From Azolla caroliniana (Eukaryota; Polypodiophyta): a stretch of DNA of 64,000 bases. The position numbers were made by a program, and so were the translations under genes. Below, piece by piece: positions 12,838 through 23,238 of the stretch (its first letter is position 1; the number at the start of each line of letters is the position of its first letter). The notes under the pieces are model-generated. The model was not told where the DNA came from and searched no databases. It worked only from the letters and a program-made list of their open reading frames with translations. The stretch spans positions 2,852,001-2,916,000 of the forward strand of contig JBHGNT010000001.1 in assembly GCA_043228905.1 (NCBI GenBank). The letters are read 5' to 3'.

Positions 12838-14219
12838 TTGACGTTGTAGTTATTTTTTAAATATTCCCACAATTTCTTCTTTCATTTTAACTTGGTTATG
12901 AAGACATGACGATGCCTTCAAAACACAAATTTCAAATTTTCTGTCATTTATTCCTCTCCTTTTCCTTAGGCTTAGGTTCTCCCCTTTTAGTGCCATTCTT
13001 TAGACGAGAGGATTATTTTTGCTCCCAAATTTAAAGTGCAACCACTATTCGAGATATCTAAAAAACATGACATATGTGATTTTCAACTAAATATTTGCTA
13101 GAATCATGGAATGGTATAATTGGTACAAATTCATATGTTTCGAGCATTAATGGGGATGTGCCCCTATTTGTTCTCGTATGATCGAGTGCTGCCAATGCTT
13201 GCAAAAAATTCTTCATCATTAATCATATGGGAGATTTTGGCGTAAACTAGATCATAGAGCCAATTAATGTTCCCAATCATTGTCTTGTGTACAAGAGTGC
13301 AATCTTGACTACTAGGGTGGTGGAGGCAAGTAACAATGTCGACCTTCTAAAGATTCATGATGGATATCTAAAGCCATAATCAATTATTTGGAACAATATT
13401 GATGTGCAATCAAAGGCAATAAATGTTGGGTCCTTTTAAAGTTATGTTTAAGAGAGTAATGAACTTGTTACTAAGTTAATACATTAACCACATGATTACA
13501 TCTACCCTACATTTTCAAGAGTGTAGTGGGTGCTTAAGTGTATCAAGTTCAGATATGTATAGGATTGTAATTTGTGATATAGGCTTGAGCTTCGATAATT
13601 CAAATTTAGGATAATTGTAAGAATTCTACCACTATGGCACTTCTCAAGAGTAAATTGTAAGTTGACATTAACATCAAATTTGTATTCACCTCAACAAATG
13701 AAATCCTATTGTCTCTTCAATGCTAGAGTCTGCAACATAAGATTATAGATATCATATGACTTACCAATGTGTTCGTTATTAACACCAATAGTCAATGGTA
13801 GGTTTATTCGGAGCTCAAGTTTAGATTTGCATGACAAAATGAAATTAGTTTACCTCATTGATAATAATCACCACATGATTACACAGCTGTCCACATCAAT
13901 TTGAAGTCCATTAATTACTATGGCCATGCATTTCCCCAACTGCCAGAAAGCATTTTGAAGTTATGACGAGTCACATTCTACTACCATTTCAGCATGTACT
14001 ACATGAAACAATCTCTAATAAATTTTCATTTTTGATAGTTTGCGCTATATCACTCAGTCATTTAGTTTCATTTTCTTCATCTTTTTACAAGTATAAATTT
14101 GGTCAGCGATGCCAAAAAACACCTTTCTTTCATTGCCACAATTGAAATAAAATTGGTATCAGCAGAATGCTATCTTGAGAACATCTTTTACAGGACCATG
14201 CTATACTCTTTTTACAAAA

Positions 14220-17200
14220 CTATTGCTCTTTCCATATCTTTCCCGTAACCCTGAGTTTCAATTCTTTCCTATCACTACCTGAGAAGAACAAGGCCATATT
14301 CCTATGGATTATCAACCCATCGTGGCTATCTCGAACCTTCCGGTGACTATCTCGAATACTTCTTGGAGTACCCTGCCAGATGAGTTTGCGGCCATTTGCA
14401 CCAGCTTCTAAACTATAATTGTATTTATTTGCTTCGCTTTCATCACCCATAAATCGCAAGAAGGCCATATATACTGGTGCCATTCCTAGTTGGAATGCCT
14501 CAAAATGCAAGCAAAAATGCTGTCCAAAACAATTGAAAACCTGGATTGCCAAAAAATTTAGGGTATAAGATTTTTTAAATACCATTATCACACTGAATTG
14601 TAATCTCCGTATCTTGAAAAAAATTTAACCAGTTGGTTGTTTTTCTCACTGAAGTTACTCAAATTTCTGAAATGTCCGATTTTTTCTGAATTTCTATGAG
14701 CATAAGCCATGTCCCACTAAAATTTATAGATCAATCGTTTAGATGTACCAAAAGATCATCTAATATTTTATCACAGACTTGGATTTTGATGCGTGTTACA
14801 GACTTTGAGAGTATTAACCAACCAAAAGTATGTCTTTGCCTTTGTCTTTTTTTATAACATAACTCATAAATCATGATGTACCTTCCATTGGTATAACCAC
14901 TACTTACAGTGAGCATCCAAGTAGCATTCTCCACTTCTTGTGGGTTCGATTTCACATACCGATGATTGAAAGTGCAACCCTTATGCATGTCAACCTTATG
15001 ATCATCTCTCAAGTGTGAAATCAAGGTCGCAACATCTCCCATTACAGAGCACTCCGAGCCAGCATAAGGACAATTGTAGGGTCTAAAACTGCATGTTGCC
15101 TCATGCTTCGATTTGCTGTAGTAAGGAAAAGTATCCACACATCCATGGCTTTGATACTTGCATGCTAGTTCCAGTGACTCTGCAACCTTCTCCAAAGCGA
15201 GACATCTTATATTTCCAAGCTCATATCTGCAAGTAGGGCACCTATTATGCACCCTAACCTTGCAGTTGGAACATAACGTGTGACCATTTGGACACTGTCG
15301 AATAAAGTCCAAATAGAATAGTATTTTAGACTTCTTTACATACTTCAGAAACCATGTAGTGTTATGCCTGATGTATAACATATATATTTCAAAATCTCAC
15401 TATTTTGCACGCTACACAGGGCATCTATATTTATTACATTTAGATGCACTACATTTTCCCAAAACAAGTAAAACCACTTGTCTGCAATGAGAACATTAAA
15501 ATTCTTCAGCTGCAGAATCATTGCCTTTTGAAGTAATGACAGTTGCGATCTCATCATTCATGCTTCTCTTTAATAAACATGAAATGCAAATACGCTTTTT
15601 ATACTAACATATATTAGAAAACAGCAAATGTTGAAAATGCATATAACATTATAATATTGCTGAGAAAGAACAAAAGCCAGTCTCAATTGCTCATAGTAAA
15701 GAAAGTTGACACTTGCGATCTCATCACACATGCAAATAAGCTTTATACTAACATATAATAGGAAACAGCAAATAGTGAAAACGCATATAACATTATAATA
15801 TTGCTGAGAAAGACGAAAGCTGGTCTCAAAGAATGTTGACAATGGAAACTCAAAGATTACAAAGAATTAGCAGCAAATGAAAAAGTATGTATTATTTAAG
15901 ATAAGACATATTAGTCTCCTTTTTTGGAAAGTCGCCTTGTGGAACGAAAAAGACAGGATTATGGCTTGATTGAACAGGTAACAGACTCCTAGCTTGTCAG
16001 GAATATCATTGTTTGATCTGCTCGAGTATGCAAGTCTATCCCTAAAAGACTCTATCAAATGGTCAAGGCAGGGATGGCATTTGCAGCATTTTGGCTTGGG
16101 AAGCTTTTAATTTGGCCATTTTCTGGATGCTCAACACGATTGGATGGGTGACATTTTTTTTACCTCCAAGCGCCCTATTCCTGGGAAAAATTAGCCCCTA
16201 TTTTAGGTAGTAGATATTATCATCGCTGACTAAGAATCGTTTAGGTGCCCGCCCATAAGTGCAATAATCCACTTGCAACAGTGAAGATCTACCAGCTGAG
16301 CTATATCCCTGTGTTTGGCCCAAGTGACACATAAGTGAACTGCTTCTCCTGATTCCCCTTGGTACAGCGAAACCACATTGACCCCTACTTCCATCTCTTT
16401 AGTTGGAAACATCAGTCAGTAACGAGTCTGTGAGAAAAGATGGTGATTTAGTGGTAGATTTGACCATGCAAATTACATACACGGATGCATGCCAGCAGAG
16501 AATGAGTAACATCTATATCAGGAATAGAAGACAGGTATACTCTCAATCAGCATGCTGTGATCCATTACCCCTTTTTCCAATCAACCTGCTACAGAGACAG
16601 ATTGTGTAACTTCTTGGTTAGACTAAACTCACTGAATTGACCAATACTTTCAATGATGAATATCTAAAGTGAAATATCCTTTGTTTCAATTGATTACCTA
16701 TTGGGTCTTTAGGCTATGCCTTCTCACAAACTTGGATTAGTCTCAAGGGGGTATACACTCACAGGTCGCAACAACACTCGATCAAGTCAAATGTATGCTT
16801 GTGATTATAAATCACATACAGAATACTCAAACTATCATTTCAGGAATAATATGAAAAATCCAAAGATCAAACTTTTGTTTCAAGAATGATAAAAATCCAA
16901 AGATCAAACTTTTGTTTCAAGGGTGGACCCAGTGGCAGAAAAGAATTTGTTTCCAATGCAGGGAAAGAAGGAAGGAAAGAATGGCTCCTGGTATGAACTG
17001 ACTGAGGAACAGCCCTATTACAGAAAACCAGGAAAGAGACCTACCCTATCCCATACCAAAAGATTTCTCATGGGGACTGCCCAGCCTTAGCTTCCCACAA
17101 GTCGGTACCCATATTGTACATTGTCTATGTCACTGATTCTTTCTCCAAGACAGTGCCCAGATCATTATGCGTTTTGTGTAGGTCAGAACTTACTCAACAA

Positions 17201-19452
17201 AGAGTTTTGCTACCTTAGGACCGTTCTAGTTACAGTCACCGTGCAAGAGGGCTTTGGTCTTGTTATAGGCATCACCTTACAAACCCTTCTATAGCTAATC
17301 CTTATGGGATTGTCCCAGTTCCTAAGATAACCAGTTTCCCAACTATCTTAAGGGTAAGACAGTAGTTAGGGACTGGGACAAAGCAATGAGGATTAGCTAT
17401 AGAAATGGTCCATAAGTTTATGCCTATGATAGGTTTCCAGCTCACCCGTCAATCAAGTCATTGGGTAGACGTCAGCCCTCATGCATGGTCTTACAAATTT
17501 GCCGCGACCTTTGCTTTTGGTAAACAGTTGCCTGCGCCTGGTCCCATAATGTTCATATGTCCAAATGGATCTGGGCATACATTATGTCATTGATAAAGAA
17601 ACAAAGCAGGATTTGAACTTATTGTTACAATCCTCATCAGTCCAACAGAAATGCACAAGATCGTGAAAAACTCGATCACTATTATGAAAACATAAAAAAA
17701 ATGAAAAATCTGGCATAACTAATCACATGGCTGCACAAAAAGTATTACACCATTCTATTCATAGCAACCAATTCAAAATACATTGGGTGTCTCAAAAACT
17801 CAATTTTTTGGGAGTGAATAAAGCAAGTTCTCTCTTATTCGAACCAACTATATTTTCATAAGACAAAACCAAGAGTTTGAATGCATGGAAATATGTAAAC
17901 ATGAAAAACAATGACAGCCATCTTGATAAAAATATACACTCTCTATATAGACAGACACATCTATATATCTACTCTGAGTTTTGCTTGCATTATACATTTT
18001 ACGATTTGGCAAAGGAAGAAAGTTAGGAACAAGGTAGAGATGTGCATAAACTGAAATATCCCTTACCTAAGAGGATGAGTACAAGATCACACCTCCCAAC
18101 GTCTCACAAGTGAGAAAACCAGAAGAAATAGCCTGAGATATTCAAGGCTAGAAATTTTGGTATGTATAAACATTACAACTGTACACTTTGAGACTGCCAA
18201 TGTATAAATGATACACCAGATTTGTAAACAAGTATAGTGATTCCCTTTCCTGTTGTTAATTATGCAATAGAATATTCTTTCCCTATTCAAATATTCAATC
18301 AGTATGCATAAGATAGACAGATTAACTTAAAACAATGCAAAAGAGAACTTATTCCCTTCCAGGTAAGGGAGTCCCAATTTTTCTCAGCCTTGTCTCTATA
18401 ACCCTAACAAGCATCTAATAAGCAAGATATCCTTAGACATGTAATGACAGTTTGCTAAAATTGGTCAAATTTATCTAAACATCAAAACCCTCAAATTTCA
18501 CTTACTCCAAGCATGATCAGGGAAAATAGGTTCAATGTAATTTTAATATAATATTATTCTTCTTATATTACATTTCCCTTTACCGTAATATCAGAAACAT
18601 GGATGATAGGTTGATGTACTTGGTTTTGCTATGCAGGCCATGAGATAATGCAGCCTCCAATGTTGTTAATCAAGTACAAAAGGCCTTCAGGACTCTCCGA
18701 TCTTACATATTATATACAGAAGCCCTGATTATAGGCAAAACTGTTTTCTTAGTGACTGCTAAATAAGAGGGTACACTTCCTACACTAGATTCTCTTAACA
18801 TTAAGTACTATACAATCATGTAAAAGAAAAAGGTTCAAAAAAAGCCAATCATATGCTACACATCTTTGAGATTACGCAAGAATAGGAAGGTACACAAAAA
18901 GCTCAATCATGAAATACAAAGTTTTCTCGGCAACTGATGAATAGTAAGGTTATACAACAAATTATTTGGCATTCTAAATTAGGCAAACATGTGGAGAATA
19001 CAAAAGAAAAAGTGTTATTTCAACATTAGAATTACACAAACATGTGGGAAATGCAAAAGAAAAGGTTAAACCAAAGTTTTTTTTGTGTCTGGTGAATAGA
19101 GAGGTACATGAAGCTCATAGACAAAACATATGAAAAAACATAAAATAAACTATGCAGTATGCACTCATTATTATGCATTATACACACCAGGAAAATGTCC
19201 ATTCATTGGGATGAAAATCATAGTTAATACCTGGTGAATAGGAGGGTACATGGCGCTCATACAAACTGGGCACTCGAGCAATTCACGAACATTATTATTT
19301 GGCGGGATGGGCTCTTTTCCAGGGCCAGTAACAGCCATCTTTGATACTAATATAGAACTCTTCTCTACACCACAAGTCACACTAGACCCTCCTATTTCAT
19401 TGTCTTTTATGGGTGTCTCGAAAACTTCGATATATGCCACTTTTGGGGCCAT
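14220..19452 (-). CDS. SINA-type E3 ubiquitin-protein ligase
   Basis: Three minus-strand exons, 19452-19231, 15294-14908 and 14540-14220, all phase 0 with GT-AG borders, give 309 aa, the usual plant SINAT length. The start is the ATG at 19452 ([10 protein letters not shown]); the longer frame upstream has no ATG. A C3HC4 RING finger spans residues 61-96 and is split by intron 1 right after PPIHQ. The SINA Cys/His zinc-finger region follows (about 119-190; [19 protein letters not shown]), then the TRAF-like substrate-binding domain (about 190-309, ending VTGKIWKEQ). All RING cysteines and the histidine are present. The family acts as dimeric ubiquitin ligases; plant members turn over regulators of hormone signalling, autophagy and stress. 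The substrate cannot be told. The N-terminus before the RING is short and divergent. Intron 1 is 3,936 bases and full of foreign sequence; intron 2 is 367. Confidence 0.93.
15545..15840. repeat. imperfect tandem duplication in SINA intron 1
   Basis: Two adjacent copies of roughly 130-170 bases share TTGCGATCTCATCA (near 15543 and 15713) and the block ATAACATTATAATATTGCTG. They differ by scattered substitutions and an indel, so the duplication is older than the 62 bp repeat at 12652. Confidence 0.8.
16858..16920. repeat. short direct repeat in SINA intron 1
   Basis: The 27-base block beginning ATCCAAAGATCAAACTTTTG occurs twice, about 35 bases apart, next to the plastid-derived segment. Confidence 0.75.
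17000..17560 (-). pseudogene. decayed plastid 23S rRNA fragment (nuclear plastid DNA, NUPT)
   Basis: Read on the minus strand, 17225-17186 contains the near-universal large-subunit rRNA segment ACGGTCCTAAGGTAGC followed by a diverged TTCCTTGTCGGGTAAGTTC-like stretch. The next bases (about 17171-17130) resemble the plastid version (GATCTGGGCACTGTCTTGGA, then a GTGAAATAGACATG-like segment). Upstream (about 17560-17430) lie CAACTGTTTACCAAAAGCA and GTAAGACCATGCATGAGGGC, matching the plastid 23S peptidyl-transferase-side region. Order and orientation are those of the rRNA. Many substitutions (I would guess near 80% identity) and an internal foldback make it non-functional. It lies in SINA intron 1, same strand as the gene. 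The lower boundary near 17000 is uncertain. A mitochondrial source is possible but fits less well. Confidence 0.82.
17265..17427. repeat. foldback (inverted repeat) inside the plastid rRNA relic
   Basis: Arms 17265-17325 and 17366-17427 are imperfect reverse complements. The inner 36 bases (17290-17325 against 17366-17401) match at 31 positions; the outer part is weaker. A 40-base spacer separates the arms. It sits where the rRNA should continue with about 45 bases of other sequence, so it looks like an insertion such as a small MITE, or a local inverted duplication. As intron RNA it would form a long hairpin. Confidence 0.75.
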
Positions 19453-20108
19453 AAAAATTCCAAATCTATGACTCTTGCAACAAATTTTCTTCTTTACTTC
19501 CAAGCGGTACCCTATCCATCTTATATAGGTGGCATCCTGTACGCATAAATTTTACATCACTGAGTAGCTGACCATATATAGCTACTTTTTCTGCTTATGA
19601 TCGTCATTATGCTGAGAATTGTACGTATGCAAACACAAAACACAAGAAAAGTCTATGACAAAAAAGAAAAGAAAAGAATCAGCATCGACATCTCCATTCA
19701 ACCATAGAAGCTAGGTACGCGTCAATATATGTTAGAAAAATGATGAAGTATTGGGTTGATGAAACAAATATCTGACTCTTTAAGAAAACCAGTAAACTGA
19801 AGGAAAAAATAATGAAATCAAAACTTAATGCTTTCTTTATAATGCCCGCCAACCTATCTAGTTTACCCAAACCTTATTCTTTATGTGACATACAAACGAA
19901 ACGAAAGACGAAAACATAGCATATGGTTCATGGGGCGGAAATTTCAGGTAATCAACTCATATGCGAGCAAATGGGTTGATCGGACAGAAATTCTAGGGCT
20001 TCAGAGAATCCATCAATATGCAACGAAAAACAGGAAAATCTGATGGGTTGATCAGCCAGATCTAGGTCTAATCTATGCATGCGCGAGAGCGTGCACTCAC
20101 GTACAAAC

Positions 20109-20111
<3 letters not shown>

Positions 20112-20156
<45 letters not shown>

Positions 20157-20298
20157 TGAAATGGAATCTGTGTGTCTTTTACTGAATAAGAAACGGCGGC
20201 GACCTGGGAGCTCCGCCATGAGAGATTGGAGAACACCGGAAGGGGAAGAAGGCTTTTTGTTTGCGTTTGCGTTTGCGTTTGCGTTTGCGTTTGCGTTT
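20112..20298 (-). repeat. AG array and TTTGCG hexamer array in the SINA leader
   Basis: An AG array (about 20112-20153) and about seven copies of the hexamer TTTGCG (20259-20298) lie between the inferred promoter and the SINA start codon. On the transcribed strand they read CT repeats and CGCAAA repeats. Just between them, a minus-strand ATG near 20219 opens a short frame (MAELPGRRRFLFSKR) ending at a possible donor (CAAG/GTCTCT), so part of this is probably a non-coding or upstream-ORF-bearing leader exon spliced to the region above 19452. Confidence 0.6.
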
Positions 20299-20482
20299 CT
20301 TGGATGACTTGAGTAAGAAGAGCTTGAAAGGTATGTATGTAGTATGTACATGTACATATAGAGAAGAGAAGACAAGAGAATGCATTCAATCTTATTCACT
20401 TCACTCTTCTTTCTTCATAATTGTTGTTGTTGGTGTGTTTGCAAAGTGATTTTGTTGGCGTCGAGCCCCAGGAAACCTATCT

Positions 20483-20546
20483 GTTTAGGGTTTAAGGTTT
20501 AGGGTTTAGCTCTCACTCCTAAGATTAGCTAGGCTTCATATTTATA
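20483..20546 (-). promoter_or_regulatory. core promoter of the SINA gene: TATA box and telo-boxes
   Basis: On the minus strand a TATAAATA element lies at 20546-20539. About 30-60 bases downstream are two AAACCCTAA telo-box motifs (within 20509-20497 and 20493-20483). Telo-boxes close to the start site are typical of plant genes active in dividing cells. Spacing agrees with transcription starting near 20510 and running towards SINA. The assignment is inferred from motifs only. Confidence 0.5.
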
Positions 20547-20549
20547 ACC

Positions 20550-23238
20550 TGACCCTAGGCCCATCGGCAAGTTCACGCTTAGCCCTTATGGGTTGTCTCG
20601 ACTCTCCACCCCTACTTAGTATTAAAAGTAACCCTCCCTTTGTTACATTCTCGATTAACCTTGATACTCTTATCCGTACATATAAAAATCTACATTCAAA
20701 ATTACCATGACATAAATCATTGTTATAACTTATGCCCGTATTAGTTGGTTTGTTGCAATTTGTGCTAGCGTGGCAAATCCGGATAAAGTCAATTTGACAA
20801 GCACCATGTAAGCTAGAATGGTGCTCTCCTTTATTCCTAAAAAGGACATCTCGTTATATGGATGGTAGTTAACGACGTGTTTGATGCACTCTAAGATAGC
20901 CGTGGTCACAACCATATGCTCTTGTAGTTTGCATGACATAACTTGTATATTCCTTTTTGTGTATTCTACATTAGACTTCTACAAGTGCATTCAATGAAAT
21001 GGCAAGAAGAGACTTTACTAGGATCCTCGAGAACTCTAGGTTTCTAACTTTACAAAAAATATGAGTTGAAAAAAGTGAAAATTCGACAAATGTTACCGTT
21101 GAGTATTTTTCAAATTTGTGAATTGCATCTACTCCCTTGTATACTATTATGGTATATGGCAAGTTCTATTGTTAGCCAATGAATGTGTATGGTGCTCGAT
21201 GATACAATGAAGTATTAATGGTGATGGTTTTTGGTAGGTGTAATTGTAGAATATGCACTCCAAAAGGGACATTGACAAAGATGTTCGACATAAAGTTGGA
21301 ATATACAAAAAGTTTTGAAATGGTTTACTTTCATTTGTAAAACAATGTCCATGAAACACCTCAATAACTTTGAATATATTATAATATCTATTTTGCTAGG
21401 CATTTTTTGCCTTTGTATTTTTCTTTGCAATCTAGAAGGTTGAACACTTGATGTTATTGATGTGACAAAGCATTATTAATGATGTTATTGTTTGTATATG
21501 CAAATTTCTTGGTTGTGAGATGTATCACTTTTACCTATATTTTCTGGGCAAAGATCTAGGATAAGCATTTGGTTGTTTGGATAGATTCTATGACGGCTAT
21601 CAAGTAAGCATATATCCTTCAATCAATGGATAAGACTTTAGGTACTTTGAACCATTTTGATGGTCCATGGGTGGGTGTAAGGTCATTGGTCAAAACGAGC
21701 TATCAAACGTTAGCTACTTCAAACAATCCATCGTACAATCTCTAGTCAACTGCCTACAAGTCAGGGGCATCCCAATTCAAACTTTCATTCTTAGCGTCGA
21801 GTGCATTTGTGCATTTTCATGTCTTTTCAATACTTTGTCCATTTGTCTTTGCTATTTTGTGCCGCTAGTAATATAAGCATTACTGAAAAGGAAGTATAGA
21901 TTCAATTGTGAGAGACATTGTTCAAAATGTATCTCGCAAACACCAACCATGTTGACATATGATATCATAAAGTTCAATATAATCGCAATAAATATTTTAT
22001 CCAGTCCAAAGTTTGTACATGGAATTGGAAATTGCGTCTTGTGATATTCTGTTTCGATTATTAATTTCATTTTGATGTGATATATTGTCCATTTCGATGA
22101 CTTTGAACATGTTGTATTGTTATGCAATACATTATTTTGTTGCACACATTTACTTAGCACTTAATTTTCAATAGGAATAAAAAGTTTTAAAACCATATTT
22201 TTAAATAAAATACATTGTACCATTCAAAGACGATTTGGAAATTGAATCCATGAACACATCACAAATTCAAGTAAACAAACCTCCCTCAAACCAAAGTCAT
22301 TATAGGGATGAATAATTTGAATACATTGTATAAGAAGGTGCATGTGTATCCTTGGGTTCTCACTTCTTCACAAACATGCGGATTTTCTTTTGTTCTCCAA
22401 ATAGTGTTGCAAAAATCAAAGTTGTGCAGTAAGAAATGGAACCAATGAGTATTTATCGTACACAATACGGGCAATGGATACTTACTACAATGGTTCATAC
22501 AACATAACACATGATACTTTACTAGAGAATCATGCCAACTAACATGGATGGCGAGTTATCATTCTATCCACACATACTCCTTTATTAATTAACGCCAATC
22601 CACATGTATGTACATACACATACACATACACAACTACTCACCTTCCCTGCCATGACTCTATAAGTTTCACAAATAGTGTAATTGTTATTCATGGTGTCCA
22701 CGAGGCCATATGTAAGGCCCCCATTATTGCTAATGGACGGCCACTTGGTCGGCCACATTGTAGATGGCTATATGAGTGCCCATGGTCTGGACTATGTGGT
22801 ATGGAGTTGCCTGATCAATACCTTTAGAATGCATATAATTACATTTCAAGTAAATTCAAACTCATCTAGAATCCATTTTATGCAGCTCCCAATCTTTAAA
22901 CCAAAAGGGCGAACACGATAATGTGGCATCAAGGAGAAAATGCAGCAACTCCTATATTTGTAAATGATATCTCAAATGTTTTCTTTCTGACGAAGATTCT
23001 GAGTCTTGATTTCATGATTAAAATTTGAGATTCACCATAAATTTACATACGAAGATACACGGAAAATGACTTTAGCAGAACACTTTGTCAAATGATTTTA
23101 TAACCTGAGTTGTATATACACATGATTGGATATACTTTATATCTGCCATTTTCGTAGCATACGTATTTATGCATTTATCTGGTATGCGTGTGTGAGAGGG
23201 GTATGAATTTGATGATGAATTTTTTGTTTCTCTTGCAG
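20550..23238. other. spacer upstream of the MLO relic
   Basis: AT-rich sequence without recognisable genes. I looked here for the first exon of an MLO gene (first transmembrane helix) in front of the relic at 23239 and did not find it. Confidence 0.5.

Larger units (their letters stand above)
6661..14219. other. gene-poor spacer
   Basis: I could not identify any coding gene here. Open frames at 6659-7451 are products of CATA and poly-G repeats. Those near 8429-8733, 9507-9743 and 11426-11647 match nothing I know and lack neighbouring exons. The spacer contains microsatellites (6878-7381, 9994-10028) and a 62 bp tandem repeat (12652-12837), listed separately. Confidence 0.55.

Noticed and set aside
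19453-19503. Extended SINA N-terminus upstream of 19452
   Set aside because: The frame is open but begins without an ATG; the ATG at 19452 gives the normal family length.
20261-20449. Plus-strand open frame beginning with Arg-Leu repeats
   Set aside because: It is a translation of the hexamer array in the SINA leader.
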